A DNA stretch of 64,000 nt from Ilumatobacteraceae bacterium (GTDB lineage Bacteria; Actinomycetota; Acidimicrobiia; Acidimicrobiales; Ilumatobacteraceae): NCBI GenBank assembly GCA_017859395.1, contig JAFMNE010000009.1, positions 1-64,000 of the forward strand, read 5' to 3'. The number at the start of each line of letters is the position of its first letter. Within the stretch, counting starts at the first letter, position 1. This document shows, piece after piece, positions 16,488 to 24,642 of this stretch. A program made the translations under genes and the position numbers. Below the pieces are notes generated by a model, which saw nothing but the letters and a program-made list of their open reading frames with translations, had not been told where the DNA came from and did not search any database.

Positions 16488-17209
16488 TCGGCCAGCCCGG
16501 TATCTACACCAAGGGCGGCGACACGGTCACGAAGGAAGACCGGTACTCCCCAGGGTTCACCGCGCGATGCCTGGGCGTAGGCCACTCCCCCATCCTCCGC
16601 CCACTCATGGCACGTGTTGGCATTCATTTTCCATGCCTCGCCCAACGACCCATCGGCCGAGCCGATCCGCAGCGTCGGCACATCACCAGGGTCGTTGTCC
16701 CAGCAGCGCATCGACCATGCACATTGGACGGCCACCGGGCCCATGGCCAGGAGCAATGCCGTCGTATGGGTACATCCGCGCGGGCCACCAAACAATTCAC
16801 GCACTCGTGAGGAGAACCCGCGTGCGATCGATAGCCCCTCCAAGGCCCGGTAGTGATCGGTGATCGAACCGCAGGTGTCGTGCGGGAAGGTTTCGAACAC
16901 CACCTCTGCTCGCTGAATCTCCAAGGCGGGAAAAGCGACCTCCAACTCCACAACCATGTGATGGACGGTGACCGGATCCGGATCGTACGAGATGTACAGA
17001 CCCGGTGGTTTCTGATCCCGCACAGCGCCGCGAATCAGAATCGTGTCGGCCGACAGCCGGTAGGCACGCACCCGATACTCGCGGTCATGAATTGGCTCCA
17101 AGCCGGTATCGCCGGGAAGGGCGTCGCCCGTATCGAACCACAGATCAACGTCGTTGGCAGTTGCAGCATCCGAACGATCGGCCCGTTCGGCGGTGGGATC
17201 GGCACTCAT
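16484..17209 (-). CDS. DUF2889 family protein
   Basis: A 241-residue protein. After a charged N-terminal stretch of about 40 residues it shows the DUF2889 pattern: RVRAYRLSADTILIRGAVRDQKP, a paired histidine motif VHHMVVELEV, then FPHDTCG, and GGPRGCTHTTALLLAMGP in the second half. The conserved His/Cys residues suggest metal binding, but no activity is known for the family. It is translationally coupled to the downstream PLP enzyme. That coupling is the only functional hint, and it is weak. Confidence 0.72.
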   Translation of the reverse strand: MSADPTAERADRSDAATANDVDLWFDTGDALPGDTGLEPIHDREYRVRAYRLSADTILIRGAVRDQKPPGLYISYDPDPVTVHHMVVELEVAFPALEIQRAEVVFETFPHDTCGSITDHYRALEGLSIARGFSSRVRELFGGPRGCTHTTALLLAMGPVAVQCAWSMRCWDNDPGDVPTLRIGSADGSLGEAWKMNANTCHEWAEDGGVAYAQASRGEPWGVPVFLRDRVAALGVDTGLAE

Positions 17210-17248
17210 TGCGATGATGTTGGCAGACTCTGTTCGGGCTCAGCGAAC

Positions 17249-17254
17249 TACCGT
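17249..17254 (+). promoter_or_regulatory. Leaderless -10 element
   Basis: TACCGT ends 7 bases before the GTG at 17262. Confidence 0.6.
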
Positions 17255-17261
17255 GGTTGGG

Positions 17262-17783
17262 GTGACAGACGCAATCGTGCTGGTCACCGATGGGTCGACC
17301 CCAGCACGCATCTTTGCCGAGCGCATCACCGCGACCGGCCGAAAGGGCCTGTACGTCGTGCATGCCGATGAACGCACCATCGTCATGTCGTCGCAGGAGC
17401 GTCTCGCCTACGACAGCGACGAACCGGTGCTGGACCCGATTGCGCTCCTCGACGGTGTCGCCCTCCGCGCGGTGTCGACGCTGGCGTTTGCCATCGCCCC
17501 CACTCCGTTCGGGCTCCCATCAAGCGTCAAGGGATGGATCGATCGCACCCTTGCACCTGGTCTGGCATTCAAATTGGACGAACGCACACAACGGATGCGA
17601 CCGGGCCTCGTGCATCTCGATCGTCTCGTGGGCATTGACGTCGGCGACTCCACTGGGGATTCACGCGGCGCGCGGCGCATTATCGGTCGTGCCGTCCGCG
17701 TCGCATGTCGCCCCACTATCCGGGTGAAGTGGTTCGGGCCTCGTCGTCTCGGAGCCGCTCATGATGGGTTGTGCCAATGGTGA
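17262..17783 (+). CDS. Flavodoxin-fold NAD(P)H dehydrogenase-like protein, first of a pair
   Basis: A 173-residue protein resembling the Flavodoxin_2 (quinone reductase/KefF) family. The central IAPTPFGLPSSVKGWIDRTLAPGLAF matches the segment that in these enzymes follows the FMN-binding strand. GARRIIGRAVRVACRPTIRV matches their distal part. The N-terminal HPRPDS-type flavin loop is missing or degenerate. Start GTG 17262 is chosen from the promoter spacing; the frame is open further upstream to 17154. The stop overlaps the start of a second, complementary-looking family member. Enzymatic activity is uncertain. Confidence 0.6.
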   Translation: MTDAIVLVTDGSTPARIFAERITATGRKGLYVVHADERTIVMSSQERLAYDSDEPVLDPIALLDGVALRAVSTLAFAIAPTPFGLPSSVKGWIDRTLAPGLAFKLDERTQRMRPGLVHLDRLVGIDVGDSTGDSRGARRIIGRAVRVACRPTIRVKWFGPRRLGAAHDGLCQW

Positions 17784-18247
17784 GAACAACCCTGTGGTGG
17801 TGCCACCCACTGGCCGATTCGTACACCGCAGCGATCGCGCATCATCTGAGTGAGATCGCCCGGAGCCACGGTCCGATCGAGACGATCGACCTGTATCGCA
17901 ACGACGCCATGCCAACCGGCGGTGATGTGCTCGTGCTCATCCACCCGACGTGGTGGAGCGCTGAACCTGCGGCCCTCCTTCAGGGTATGGAACGGCTCCC
18001 CGCCTCTGTGTCGTACCGCTGCGTGATGACCTTCTCCACCCATGGTTCCCCGCGATGGGTGAACCTCGCCGAAGGTCGGAACGCTCGCCGCAATGCCCGC
18101 CGGAACCTCACCGCGCACGTCGGGGCACGCCGGCACAAGTGGGTGGCGCTGTACGCGATGGATCGCATCGATGACGACGCACGTCGCCGTCATGTCGACG
18201 CCGCAGGACGTGCCCTCAGCCGGGAACTTCGCCGCCTGCGCCACTGA
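17780..18247 (+). CDS. Flavodoxin-fold NAD(P)H dehydrogenase-like protein, second of a pair
   Basis: A short 155-residue Flavodoxin_2-like protein. The N-terminus WWCHPLADSYTAAIAHHL followed by IETIDLYRND matches the quinone-reductase start, HPTWWSAEPAALLQGMERL matches the PTWW flavin motif, and KWVALYAMDRIDDDARRR matches the C-terminal W-ALYDMD motif. It is about 40 residues shorter than typical members. Start is uncertain among GTG 17771, ATG 17777 and GTG 17780; the last gives a 4-base overlap with the preceding gene. Its 3' end overlaps the convergent psuG gene by 32 bases. Confidence 0.65.
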   Translation: MRTTLWWCHPLADSYTAAIAHHLSEIARSHGPIETIDLYRNDAMPTGGDVLVLIHPTWWSAEPAALLQGMERLPASVSYRCVMTFSTHGSPRWVNLAEGRNARRNARRNLTAHVGARRHKWVALYAMDRIDDDARRRHVDAAGRALSRELRRLRH

Positions 18248-19154
18248 GCGCTGCGACCGCCACAGCGACGTCCGCTGCAACCCGGGCGTTGTTCTCAGCC
18301 AGGGCGAGATTTGCCGGAATACTGCCTCCATCGGTGGCTTCGGCAATCCGAGCCAGCACAAAAGGAGTGACGGCCGCGCCGACGACGCCCTGTGCCGCAG
18401 CGTCGTTCACTGCCGAGTCCACCGCGGCACGCATCCGCGTCGGGTCAAGTTCGTCGGCCGCTGGAATCGGCACTGTCAACAGCGTGCCCGCTGCATTACG
18501 AGCGCGCATGCGATGGATCCGGGCGACCTCTGCGGCGTGTTCCACCCGATGCGGCACCCGATGACCACTCGAGCGAACATAGAACGACGGGAAATCATCG
18601 TGCCGCCAGCCGAGCACTGGTACACCAATGGTCTCGAGGTATTCAAGGGTGCGCCCGAGGTCAAGGAAAGCTTTCGCTCCGGCGCACACCGTGACCACCG
18701 GGTGCTGAGCAATCGCCGGTAGGTCGGCGCTGATATCACCGCTGATCTCCACCCCACGGTGCACTCCGCCGATCCCACCCGTGGCGAAGACCGCCACATT
18801 GGCTGCGGCGGCCAAACTGACCGCAGCCGACACGGTCGTGGCGCCATAGGCCACCCCGGTCGCCACCGCTACGGGAAGGTCACGCTCCGCTGTTTTTGTG
18901 GCCGGCCCACAGATCCGCTCGTGCTCTGCCGGGTCGACGCCCACGCGAGCACGCCCATCAAGCACCGCGGTGACAGCAGGGACCGCGCCACCATCGCGCA
19001 CAGCGGCGATGCAGCGCTCGAGCGCCTCGGAGTTAGCAGGAGCCGGAAGACCCAACTCAGAGAAAATTGTCGATTCGAGGGCCACAACCGGTGCACCGAC
19101 GGCAATCGCGTCAGCCACTTCGACGGAGATGACAGGGGTATCGACGTCGGTCAC
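18216..19154 (-). CDS. psuG: Pseudouridine-5'-phosphate glycosidase
   Basis: A 312-residue enzyme of the PsuG/IndA family, which splits pseudouridine 5'-phosphate to uracil and ribose 5-phosphate with a divalent metal. It has the family's ALESTIFSELGLPAPAN start, the VAVATGVAYGATTVSAA lysine-poor core, FATGGIGGVHRG near residue 130 and the VCAGAKAFLDLGRTLEYLET segment. Start GTG 19154 is chosen because it forms a GTGA overlap with the stop of the upstream methyltransferase; the frame is open to 19199. No pseudouridine kinase (psuK) neighbours it. Confidence 0.88.
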   Translation of the reverse strand: MTDVDTPVISVEVADAIAVGAPVVALESTIFSELGLPAPANSEALERCIAAVRDGGAVPAVTAVLDGRARVGVDPAEHERICGPATKTAERDLPVAVATGVAYGATTVSAAVSLAAAANVAVFATGGIGGVHRGVEISGDISADLPAIAQHPVVTVCAGAKAFLDLGRTLEYLETIGVPVLGWRHDDFPSFYVRSSGHRVPHRVEHAAEVARIHRMRARNAAGTLLTVPIPAADELDPTRMRAAVDSAVNDAAAQGVVGAAVTPFVLARIAEATDGGSIPANLALAENNARVAADVAVAVAALSGAGGEVPG

Positions 19155-20353
19155 CGCGACAGTGTGCCAGAACCATCGCGGACGAGACGCCCAACGCACT
19201 CAACATGGTGTGTGTCGGGAAAAAGGTCGATGACCGCCACCTGTTCACACCGATACCCCCTCGCCGTCAACAATGCGAGGTCGCGAGCGAACGCCACCGG
19301 GTCGCAACCGACCAAGGCCACAACCTCGGGGGCTGCTGCGACCACCGCCGACACCCCCGGCCGGCCCAAGCCCGTACGCGCCGGATCGGCGATCACCACG
19401 TCTACGCGATCAGTGGGTCGTGGCCGCCAGCGCGCCACCTCGCCCTTGACGACGGTGCTGTTGGCTCGACCATCAAGATTGGCCCGCGCATCTGCGCAGG
19501 CCGCCGCGGATGCCTCAACGACGGTGATGCGGGTCTGGGAACCAGCGACCAATAACGACAGTGCTCCGATGCCGCCGTAGGCATCGACGAGGTGGTCAGC
19601 ATCAACTGCTTCGGGTGCGATATCGCGGATCGTTGCCGCCAGCAGCGCCAATGCCGCTGGCCCGCTCTGGAAGAACGACGCCGCCGAGACCTGAAGTCGC
19701 ACACCGTTAACTACCTCGTGCAGCACCGCTTGGTCACCGATGCGGCACTCGTGTGGCAGCCCGTGCAGTTCGGCACCACCGATGGCGCGCGCCGTGGACG
19801 TCTGCTCCCTAATCGATACCCGTAGTGCCACCTCCGTGCCCGGCGCGCACCGCAGCGCGTCGAGCAACGGGTGCAGGAGCGGATGAGCGACCGGACAACC
19901 GCGAGCACTCACCGTGGCGGCTGAACGAGCACGCCGAAAGGCCGCGCGTCGGTCGATGTCGGCAACCACCCGCACCCCACTGCGATACCCCACCGCTGGC
20001 ACCGATCCGGCTGCGATCACCTCAACGTCAACGCCACCTGTGCGCCGCAGGGCGTCGTGGACGATGGCGACCTTGTGCGTCAGCTGCGCTGCAGGTGCGA
20101 CCTCGGCCCAGTCGCAGCCGCCGCATCCCGCGGTGCGGGCAGGGCAGCGCGCATCAATGCGGTCGCCTCCGGCTGACATGACATCGATAAGTGTTCCGCG
20201 CGCCCACCGGTCATGCTCCTCGACGATCTCTGCGCGCACGCGATCGCCCGGCACTGCACCAGCAATGAAAACGATGCGGCCATCAGCGGCTCGGCAGATG
20301 GCTTCTCCGCCCGCAGCGAAGCGTTCGACATCGAGTTCGATACCTTCGGCCAC
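19151..20353 (-). CDS. TrmA/RlmC/RlmD-type RNA (uracil-5-)-methyltransferase
   Basis: A 400-residue class I SAM methyltransferase that should make 5-methyluridine in rRNA or tRNA. An N-terminal TRAM domain (about residues 1-60) is followed by the iron-sulfur cysteines in CPARTAGCGGCDW. Then come the SAM motif VDAYGGIGALSLLVAG, the IADPARTGLG motif and a catalytic cysteine in VGCDPVAFARD. Start GTG 20353 is preferred over ATG 20404 because TACCGT lies 7 bases upstream and the family begins here. The upstream ATG would overlap the rpe promoter. Target RNA is not decidable. Confidence 0.85.
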   Translation of the reverse strand: MAEGIELDVERFAAGGEAICRAADGRIVFIAGAVPGDRVRAEIVEEHDRWARGTLIDVMSAGGDRIDARCPARTAGCGGCDWAEVAPAAQLTHKVAIVHDALRRTGGVDVEVIAAGSVPAVGYRSGVRVVADIDRRAAFRRARSAATVSARGCPVAHPLLHPLLDALRCAPGTEVALRVSIREQTSTARAIGGAELHGLPHECRIGDQAVLHEVVNGVRLQVSAASFFQSGPAALALLAATIRDIAPEAVDADHLVDAYGGIGALSLLVAGSQTRITVVEASAAACADARANLDGRANSTVVKGEVARWRPRPTDRVDVVIADPARTGLGRPGVSAVVAAAPEVVALVGCDPVAFARDLALLTARGYRCEQVAVIDLFPDTHHVECVGRLVRDGSGTLSR

Positions 20354-20360
20354 CGCAGCG

Positions 20361-20366
20361 ACGGTA
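20361..20366 (-). promoter_or_regulatory. Leaderless -10 element of the RNA methyltransferase gene
   Basis: TACCGT on the minus strand, 7 bases before GTG 20353. Confidence 0.6.
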
Positions 20367-20398
20367 GCGCGATGGCGATCGGGCGACGCACCGCCACG

Positions 20399-20404
20399 TA
20401 GCAT
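20399..20404 (+). promoter_or_regulatory. Leaderless -10 element of rpe
   Basis: TAGCAT, 7 bases before GTG 20412; back to back with the methyltransferase promoter in a 58-base divergent spacer. Confidence 0.6.
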
Positions 20405-20411
20405 CGCCCAT

Positions 20412-21095
20412 GTGAGCCGACCGATCCAGATCGCCCCGTCCGTTCTTCCCGCGGACTTCGCCCGACTCGGTGAGGAGGTCGCAGCCCTTGAAGCTGCAGG
20501 CGTGGATTTGATCCAGTGGGATGTGATGGACGGGTATTTCGTGCCCAACCTGACATTTGGCCCCGACATCATCGCTGCCGCACGGCGGCACTGCACCGTT
20601 CCGTTCGAGGCGCACCTGATGGTGGTCAACCCCGATGCACTCGCCGCTCGTTATGTCGACGCCGGTTGTTCGCGTCTGATCGTGCACGCCGAAGCCTGCA
20701 CCCACCTGCACCGCACCCTCGTCAATATCGCCGACCTCGGTGCGACAGCGGCGGTGGCGCTGAACCCGGCCACCCCAGCATCGGCTATCGCGCACGTACT
20801 CGACCTGGTCGACCTCGTGTTGGTGATGACCGTCAACCCCGGCTTCGGCGGCCAGGCATATATCGCGTCGATGGAAGCCAAAATCGCCGAGGTGCGCTCA
20901 ATGATCGATGCGGCGGGCCTCGGCGAAAGCGTGGAACTCGAGGTGGACGGCGGCATCGGCCCCGACACGATTGCCGGTGCAACGGCTGCAGGGGCGAACG
21001 TACTGATCGCCGGCAGCGCGCTCTACCGCGACCCCGACGGGCTCGAGCATGCCGTTGCTGACCTACGTGCGCGGGCCACCGCTGCGCGGGCGTGA
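20412..21095 (+). CDS. rpe: Ribulose-phosphate 3-epimerase
   Basis: A 227-residue TIM-barrel enzyme that interconverts ribulose 5-phosphate and xylulose 5-phosphate in the pentose phosphate pathway. It has IAPSVLPADFARLGEE at the N-terminus, the metal-site motif DVMDGYFVPNLTFGP, HLMVV, MTVNPGFGGQ near residue 140 and the phosphate-binding VDGGI. Start GTG 20412 gives exactly the family length; the long upstream extension of the frame is not coding. The 3' end overlaps the convergent membrane-protein gene by 33 bases. Confidence 0.96.
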   Translation: MSRPIQIAPSVLPADFARLGEEVAALEAAGVDLIQWDVMDGYFVPNLTFGPDIIAAARRHCTVPFEAHLMVVNPDALAARYVDAGCSRLIVHAEACTHLHRTLVNIADLGATAAVALNPATPASAIAHVLDLVDLVLVMTVNPGFGGQAYIASMEAKIAEVRSMIDAAGLGESVELEVDGGIGPDTIAGATAAGANVLIAGSALYRDPDGLEHAVADLRARATAARA

Positions 21096-21818
21096 CCGGT
21101 TACGGCGACGGGTACGGGCCACACCGGCGAGCACCCCCGCGGTACTGACCCGCAACGTGGCCAACAGTGCCACCACGATCAGCACCACCACCGCAGGTAC
21201 GACGAGCGCGGTGACCAGCCCCGATCGATCATCTGCCAGACCGCTCAGCAGTGGCGCCGGTACGGCAAACCCATCCGCGGTGAGCGTCATTTGCGGATCG
21301 TCAAACTCGGGACAGATCACGTCGTCTTCGGACACACCAATGATCTCATCTCCGGCGAAGTCGACCGGCTCCCGGGTGGTGGAGGAGACCAGAACGCCGA
21401 GATCGCGATGTTCAGAGGCACCCACGACATAGGTCGTGCCAACATCTAGGAACTGGGCGTCATAGCCGTAACGAACATCGACGAGTCCACCGATGTCGAC
21501 CTCGGCGTGGCTACCGGCACGCACGGTGGCTACGCGAAAACGCGCGCTGCGCACGTCGCTGGCCACGACCTCCCCGGTGAACACAACGTCGGCCACTCCA
21601 GCTGGTGGGCATCCGGCCGGCACCGCAACGAGTGGGGCGGTGACCACCGGAGCAACGTCGTCTACCCCACCATCATCTTGGGCGTGTGCAACCGCCGGAG
21701 ATGCCGCGATGAGAACACCCACGGCGATGGTCAGGCCCCTTCGACATCGGTGCCGCAACGTCGCACCACCACCCGAACGGATGAGGCCACGCGACAACCG
21801 AGATGCGACGTCGGACAC
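21063..21818 (-). CDS. Secreted or membrane-anchored protein of unknown function
   Basis: A 251-residue protein. It has an Arg-rich N-terminus and a signal peptide (hydrophobic segment about residues 29-45, ending AVAHA). A predicted beta-rich extracellular domain follows, with two cysteines (CPPAG near 69 and VICPEF near 167). A C-terminal membrane segment (about 205-225) ends in a very basic tail. The arrangement of exported domain, single anchor and basic cytoplasmic tail is like many actinobacterial surface proteins. I do not recognise the family. GTG start 21818 is supported by TAGCAT 6 bases upstream. Confidence 0.65.
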   Translation of the reverse strand: MSDVASRLSRGLIRSGGGATLRHRCRRGLTIAVGVLIAASPAVAHAQDDGGVDDVAPVVTAPLVAVPAGCPPAGVADVVFTGEVVASDVRSARFRVATVRAGSHAEVDIGGLVDVRYGYDAQFLDVGTTYVVGASEHRDLGVLVSSTTREPVDFAGDEIIGVSEDDVICPEFDDPQMTLTADGFAVPAPLLSGLADDRSGLVTALVVPAVVVLIVVALLATLRVSTAGVLAGVARTRRRNRSRPRSGGPRT

Positions 21819-21824
21819 GGTGCG

Positions 21825-21830
21825 ATGCTA
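21825..21830 (-). promoter_or_regulatory. Leaderless -10 element of the surface protein gene
   Basis: TAGCAT on the minus strand, 6 bases before GTG 21818. Confidence 0.55.
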
Positions 21831-21862
21831 CCCACCGGGCGACATGGCCGCCGGTCGCCCGC

Positions 21863-21868
21863 CATACT
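21863..21868 (+). promoter_or_regulatory. Leaderless -10 element of the 36-codon gene
   Basis: CATACT, 6 bases before GTG 21875. Confidence 0.5.
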
Positions 21869-21874
21869 GCACGT

Positions 21875-21985
21875 GTGGGTTACAACCCGTATCGAAAGTA
21901 CCGCGCCTCCGCCGGCGACTACGTGCTCGTCGGAGCGGCCCTGATCGTGGCGATCGGGTTGGCTCTGTGGGGCATCTTCGGCTGA
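21875..21985 (+). CDS. Small single-pass membrane protein
   Basis: A 36-residue product: a basic, tyrosine-rich N-terminus (YNPYRKYR) followed by one hydrophobic helix (about residues 16-34) ending IFG. The GTG start fits the leaderless promoter spacing, whereas the longer frame from 21803 is rich in Arg and runs through the divergent promoter. It lies between the divergent surface-protein gene and the end of yraN. Function unknown; composition strongly suggests a real membrane miniprotein with its N-terminus in the cytoplasm. Confidence 0.6.
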   Translation: MGYNPYRKYRASAGDYVLVGAALIVAIGLALWGIFG

Positions 21986-21994
21986 CGCCTCCGC

Positions 21995-22372
21995 CTACTG
22001 CTCATCATCGCCCATCGCGGAACGAATCACCGCAAGTCGTCCTCGGTCGATGGTGACAACATCGATCCGCAGATGGCGGTACCCACCGGCGAGCCATTCG
22101 GGATGTGCAGCCGCAAATGCCAGGGCCGATGCCCTCAACCGCGACTGCTTGAGAGCGCCCACGCTGACCGCCGCGCTGCCGCGGGAATCGGAGGACCTCA
22201 CGCGGACCTCGACGACCACAAGTTGGTCGTCACGAACGACCACGATGTCGATCTCACCGCCCGGCCACCGCCAGTTGCGAGCGACCACGGCATAGCCGCG
22301 CTCTACATAGTGACGCGCTGCGCGATCTTCACCGTGGCGGCCGGCTCCGTGAATGTCGACGACACGCGCCAT
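21995..22372 (-). CDS. YraN/UPF0102 family nuclease-like protein
   Basis: A 125-residue protein with the restriction-endonuclease-like core of the family: G-E-D-A-A-HYVERGYAVVARNWR, then GGEIDIVVVRDDQLVVVEVRVR, carrying the E-x-D and V-E-V residues of the putative active site. Biochemical role remains unproven in the family. It follows rplS in the minus-strand ribosomal/tRNA-modification operon, the position it often has in actinobacteria near rnhB and lepB, both absent here. Confidence 0.88.
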   Translation of the reverse strand: MARVVDIHGAGRHGEDRAARHYVERGYAVVARNWRWPGGEIDIVVVRDDQLVVVEVRVRSSDSRGSAAVSVGALKQSRLRASALAFAAAHPEWLAGGYRHLRIDVVTIDRGRLAVIRSAMGDDEQ

Positions 22373-22425
22373 CGGCGCCCCATCCCCTCGTGATCAGGGG
22401 GCGACGGACGCCGAGGCGGCGAAGG

Positions 22426-22773
22426 TCAGAACTCCCGCTTCTCGCGGACGCGGGCCGCCTTGCCGATGCGGTCGCGCAGGTAGAACAGTTTCGCCCGGCG
22501 AACATCGCCGCGCTTCACGACCTCGACCTTGGCGATCGTGGGCGCGTGCTTGGGGAAGGTGCGCTCCACACCCACGCCGTAGCTGAGCTTGCGCACGGTG
22601 TACGTCTCTTGCAGGCCGCCGCCGCGGATGGCGATGACGTTGCCTTGGAACACCTGCACGCGTTCTTTGCCGCCCTCGACCACGCGGACGTGCACTTTGA
22701 CCTCGTCACCGGGCCCAAAGTCTGGGATGTCGGTGCGCAGTGAGTCGTTGTCGATCAGGTCGGTGGTCTTCAT
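22426..22773 (-). CDS. rplS: 50S ribosomal protein L19
   Basis: A 115-residue L19 at the interface of the two subunits. Typical segments are [29 protein letters not shown] and [11 protein letters not shown], and it ends with the basic [20 protein letters not shown]. It is the next gene after trmD in the conserved rpsP-rimM-trmD-rplS order, with a 47-base gap. Confidence 0.97.
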   Translation of the reverse strand: MKTTDLIDNDSLRTDIPDFGPGDEVKVHVRVVEGGKERVQVFQGNVIAIRGGGLQETYTVRKLSYGVGVERTFPKHAPTIAKVEVVKRGDVRRAKLFYLRDRIGKAARVREKREF

Positions 22774-22820
22774 GAGGCGGTCTCCATCGTGGTGGGCCGA
22801 ACACGGATGTGCCGGCGCCG

Positions 22821-23564
22821 TCAGGCCGTTGAAGGATACGGGACGGCTGGGAACTCTTCCAACAGGCGACGCTCATCATCGCTCAGTCCTCCCCGAGTCT
22901 CGATGAGGTCGGGGCGCTGCGAGATGGTGCGATGCAGGGCTTGGGCATGACGCCAACGCGCCACGAGCGCATGATCGCCGCTGCGGAGCACTTCGGGCAC
23001 ATCCCACCCTCGAAACTCGGCGGGTCGGGTGAATTGGGGTTCTTCGAGCAGGCCCGATGCCCCGAAGCTCTCCGTGATCGGACCGTCAGCATTTCCCATT
23101 ACCCCTGGCAGGAGGCGCGTTACCGCCTCGATCACTAGGCAGGCCGCCACTTCGCCACCCGCAAGGACAACATCGCCGACACTCAATTCGTCGTCGACGA
23201 GGTGCTCGCGAACGCGATGGTCCACACCTTCGTACCGCCCGCATAAAAGGGAGAAGCCGTCGAGCGCCGCCAGTTCGGCGGCCATGGCTTGGTCGAACCG
23301 ACGGCCACCAGGTGACAGCAACAACAGCGGTCGCGGGCAATCGTTGGCCTCCACCACACCGAAGATCGGTTCGGGCCGCATGAGCATGCCTGCCCCGCCG
23401 CCGAAGGGGCTGTCGTCCACCGTCCGGTGAACATCGTTGGCGTGATCACGCGGGTCGTGCAGACGCAGATCGACACGTCCTGACTGGCGCGCCCGACCCA
23501 ACAAGCTGATCGAGCAGAACTCGTCCACTGCTGACCCAAAGACGCTGATGACATCGATGCGCAT
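22821..23564 (-). CDS. trmD: tRNA (guanine-N1-)-methyltransferase
   Basis: A 247-residue SPOUT methyltransferase that makes m1G37 in tRNAs reading codons that start with C, preventing frameshifting. It shows [10 protein letters not shown] at the start, [17 protein letters not shown] near residue 50, the trefoil-knot SAM site [12 protein letters not shown] and [22 protein letters not shown], then [16 protein letters not shown]. It begins 3 bases after the rimM stop. Confidence 0.96.
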   Translation of the reverse strand: MRIDVISVFGSAVDEFCSISLLGRARQSGRVDLRLHDPRDHANDVHRTVDDSPFGGGAGMLMRPEPIFGVVEANDCPRPLLLLSPGGRRFDQAMAAELAALDGFSLLCGRYEGVDHRVREHLVDDELSVGDVVLAGGEVAACLVIEAVTRLLPGVMGNADGPITESFGASGLLEEPQFTRPAEFRGWDVPEVLRSGDHALVARWRHAQALHRTISQRPDLIETRGGLSDDERRLLEEFPAVPYPSTA

Positions 23565-23567
23565 CGT

Positions 23568-24053
23568 TTAGCCCTCACCGAACAACTCGAACAGGCCGTC
23601 GGGCACATCGACCGTGATCACCCCATCGACGACATCGACAACGAACGTTGTGGGCACCAGTGCACCTTGATCAAGTTCCAACAGGTCCGATGCCGGGTTC
23701 GCCAGGACGGATACACAGCGCCCCCGCAGGAGACCATCGGCATCACGCACTTCACAACCGACGAGGTCGTGCACCCACAGGGCATCAGCATCGTCGATGG
23801 GCTCCGCGCTCAGCGTGCGCCCGGACAATCTCTCCGCAGCGGTCCGGTCATCAACTCCAACGAGGTGAACGACCCACCGCTGGGCGGACAGTGGCCGAGA
23901 GCGCTCAATTTCGATCCAGTCGTGACCATCGTGCAGGCGCGACCCAGAGGCAACCCGTTCCTCGCGATCGGTGTCGAGGATGACGACGATGTCGCCACGC
24001 ACTCCGTGGGCCCGTCCGAGCCGCCCCACCTGCAGCAGCTGCGGCGGCGTCAT
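23568..24053 (-). CDS. rimM: 16S rRNA processing protein RimM
   Basis: A 161-residue 30S maturation factor that binds S19. The N-terminal barrel starts VGRLGRAHGVRGDIVV and the PRC-barrel half begins around residue 95 with DLVGCEVRDADG. The first four residues (MTPP) are followed directly by the family start. It lies 4 bases downstream of the KH-domain gene. Confidence 0.93.
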   Translation of the reverse strand: MTPPQLLQVGRLGRAHGVRGDIVVILDTDREERVASGSRLHDGHDWIEIERSRPLSAQRWVVHLVGVDDRTAAERLSGRTLSAEPIDDADALWVHDLVGCEVRDADGLLRGRCVSVLANPASDLLELDQGALVPTTFVVDVVDGVITVDVPDGLFELFGEG

Positions 24054-24057
24054 TGGA

Positions 24058-24312
24058 TCAGTCGTCGTCGTCGAGGAACTCGATATCGAGTTCGACGCCG
24101 TCGCGAGCGGCGGCCGCGCGCGTCACGGTGCGAATGCTGGCGGCTGTGCGACCCCGACGGCCGATCACCCGACCCAGATCGCCGGGGCCGACACGGACCT
24201 CGAGGCGATCGCGGCCATCGGCAGAGGACGACTCGACACGCACCGCGTCAGGGTCATCGACGATCGAGCGAACAATGTGGGTGAGCACCGCCGCAGCGGT
24301 GTCTGCGCTCAC
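24058..24312 (-). CDS. KH-domain RNA-binding protein (KhpA/YlqC type)
   Basis: An 84-residue protein with one KH domain. It starts [17 protein letters not shown], contains the GxxG loop in [17 protein letters not shown] near residues 50-66, and ends with an acidic tail. The family partners with Jag/KhpB and binds many RNAs. Start GTG 24312 overlaps the rpsP stop by 4 bases, the usual arrangement; the open frame upstream lies inside rpsP. Confidence 0.92.
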   Translation of the reverse strand: MSADTAAAVLTHIVRSIVDDPDAVRVESSSADGRDRLEVRVGPGDLGRVIGRRGRTAASIRTVTRAAAARDGVELDIEFLDDDD

Positions 24313-24572
24313 TTCGACGCCTTGAACTGTTCCATCGCGCCGGAGATCTCGAGGAGCTTCGCGACGCGCTCGGTGGGCTGAGCCCCCTGCGACAGCCACT
24401 TCACGGCCTTGTCATTGTCGACGCGAAGCCCCGATGGCTCCTGCCGTGGGTCGTAGTGACCGAGGATCTCGATGAACCGTCCATCGCGCGGGGAACGCGA
24501 ATCGGCCGCAACGATGCGGTACTGGGGCTGCTTTTTCTTGCCGATGCGTGTCAGGCGCAACTTGACTGCCAT
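24309..24572 (-). CDS. rpsP: 30S ribosomal protein S16
   Basis: An 87-residue S16 beginning [20 protein letters not shown], with [15 protein letters not shown] near residue 27 and [14 protein letters not shown] near 57. Start ATG 24572 has an AGGAGA ribosome site 9 bases upstream; the longer open frame is not coding. First gene of the rpsP-khp-rimM-trmD-rplS unit. Confidence 0.97.
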   Translation of the reverse strand: MAVKLRLTRIGKKKQPQYRIVAADSRSPRDGRFIEILGHYDPRQEPSGLRVDNDKAVKWLSQGAQPTERVAKLLEISGAMEQFKASK

Positions 24573-24642
24573 GTCGAACGTCTCCTGGGGCAAATGTGGA
24601 ACTTGCGCGATGCTATCGGCACCTCGGCCGCTTCGGCACCGA

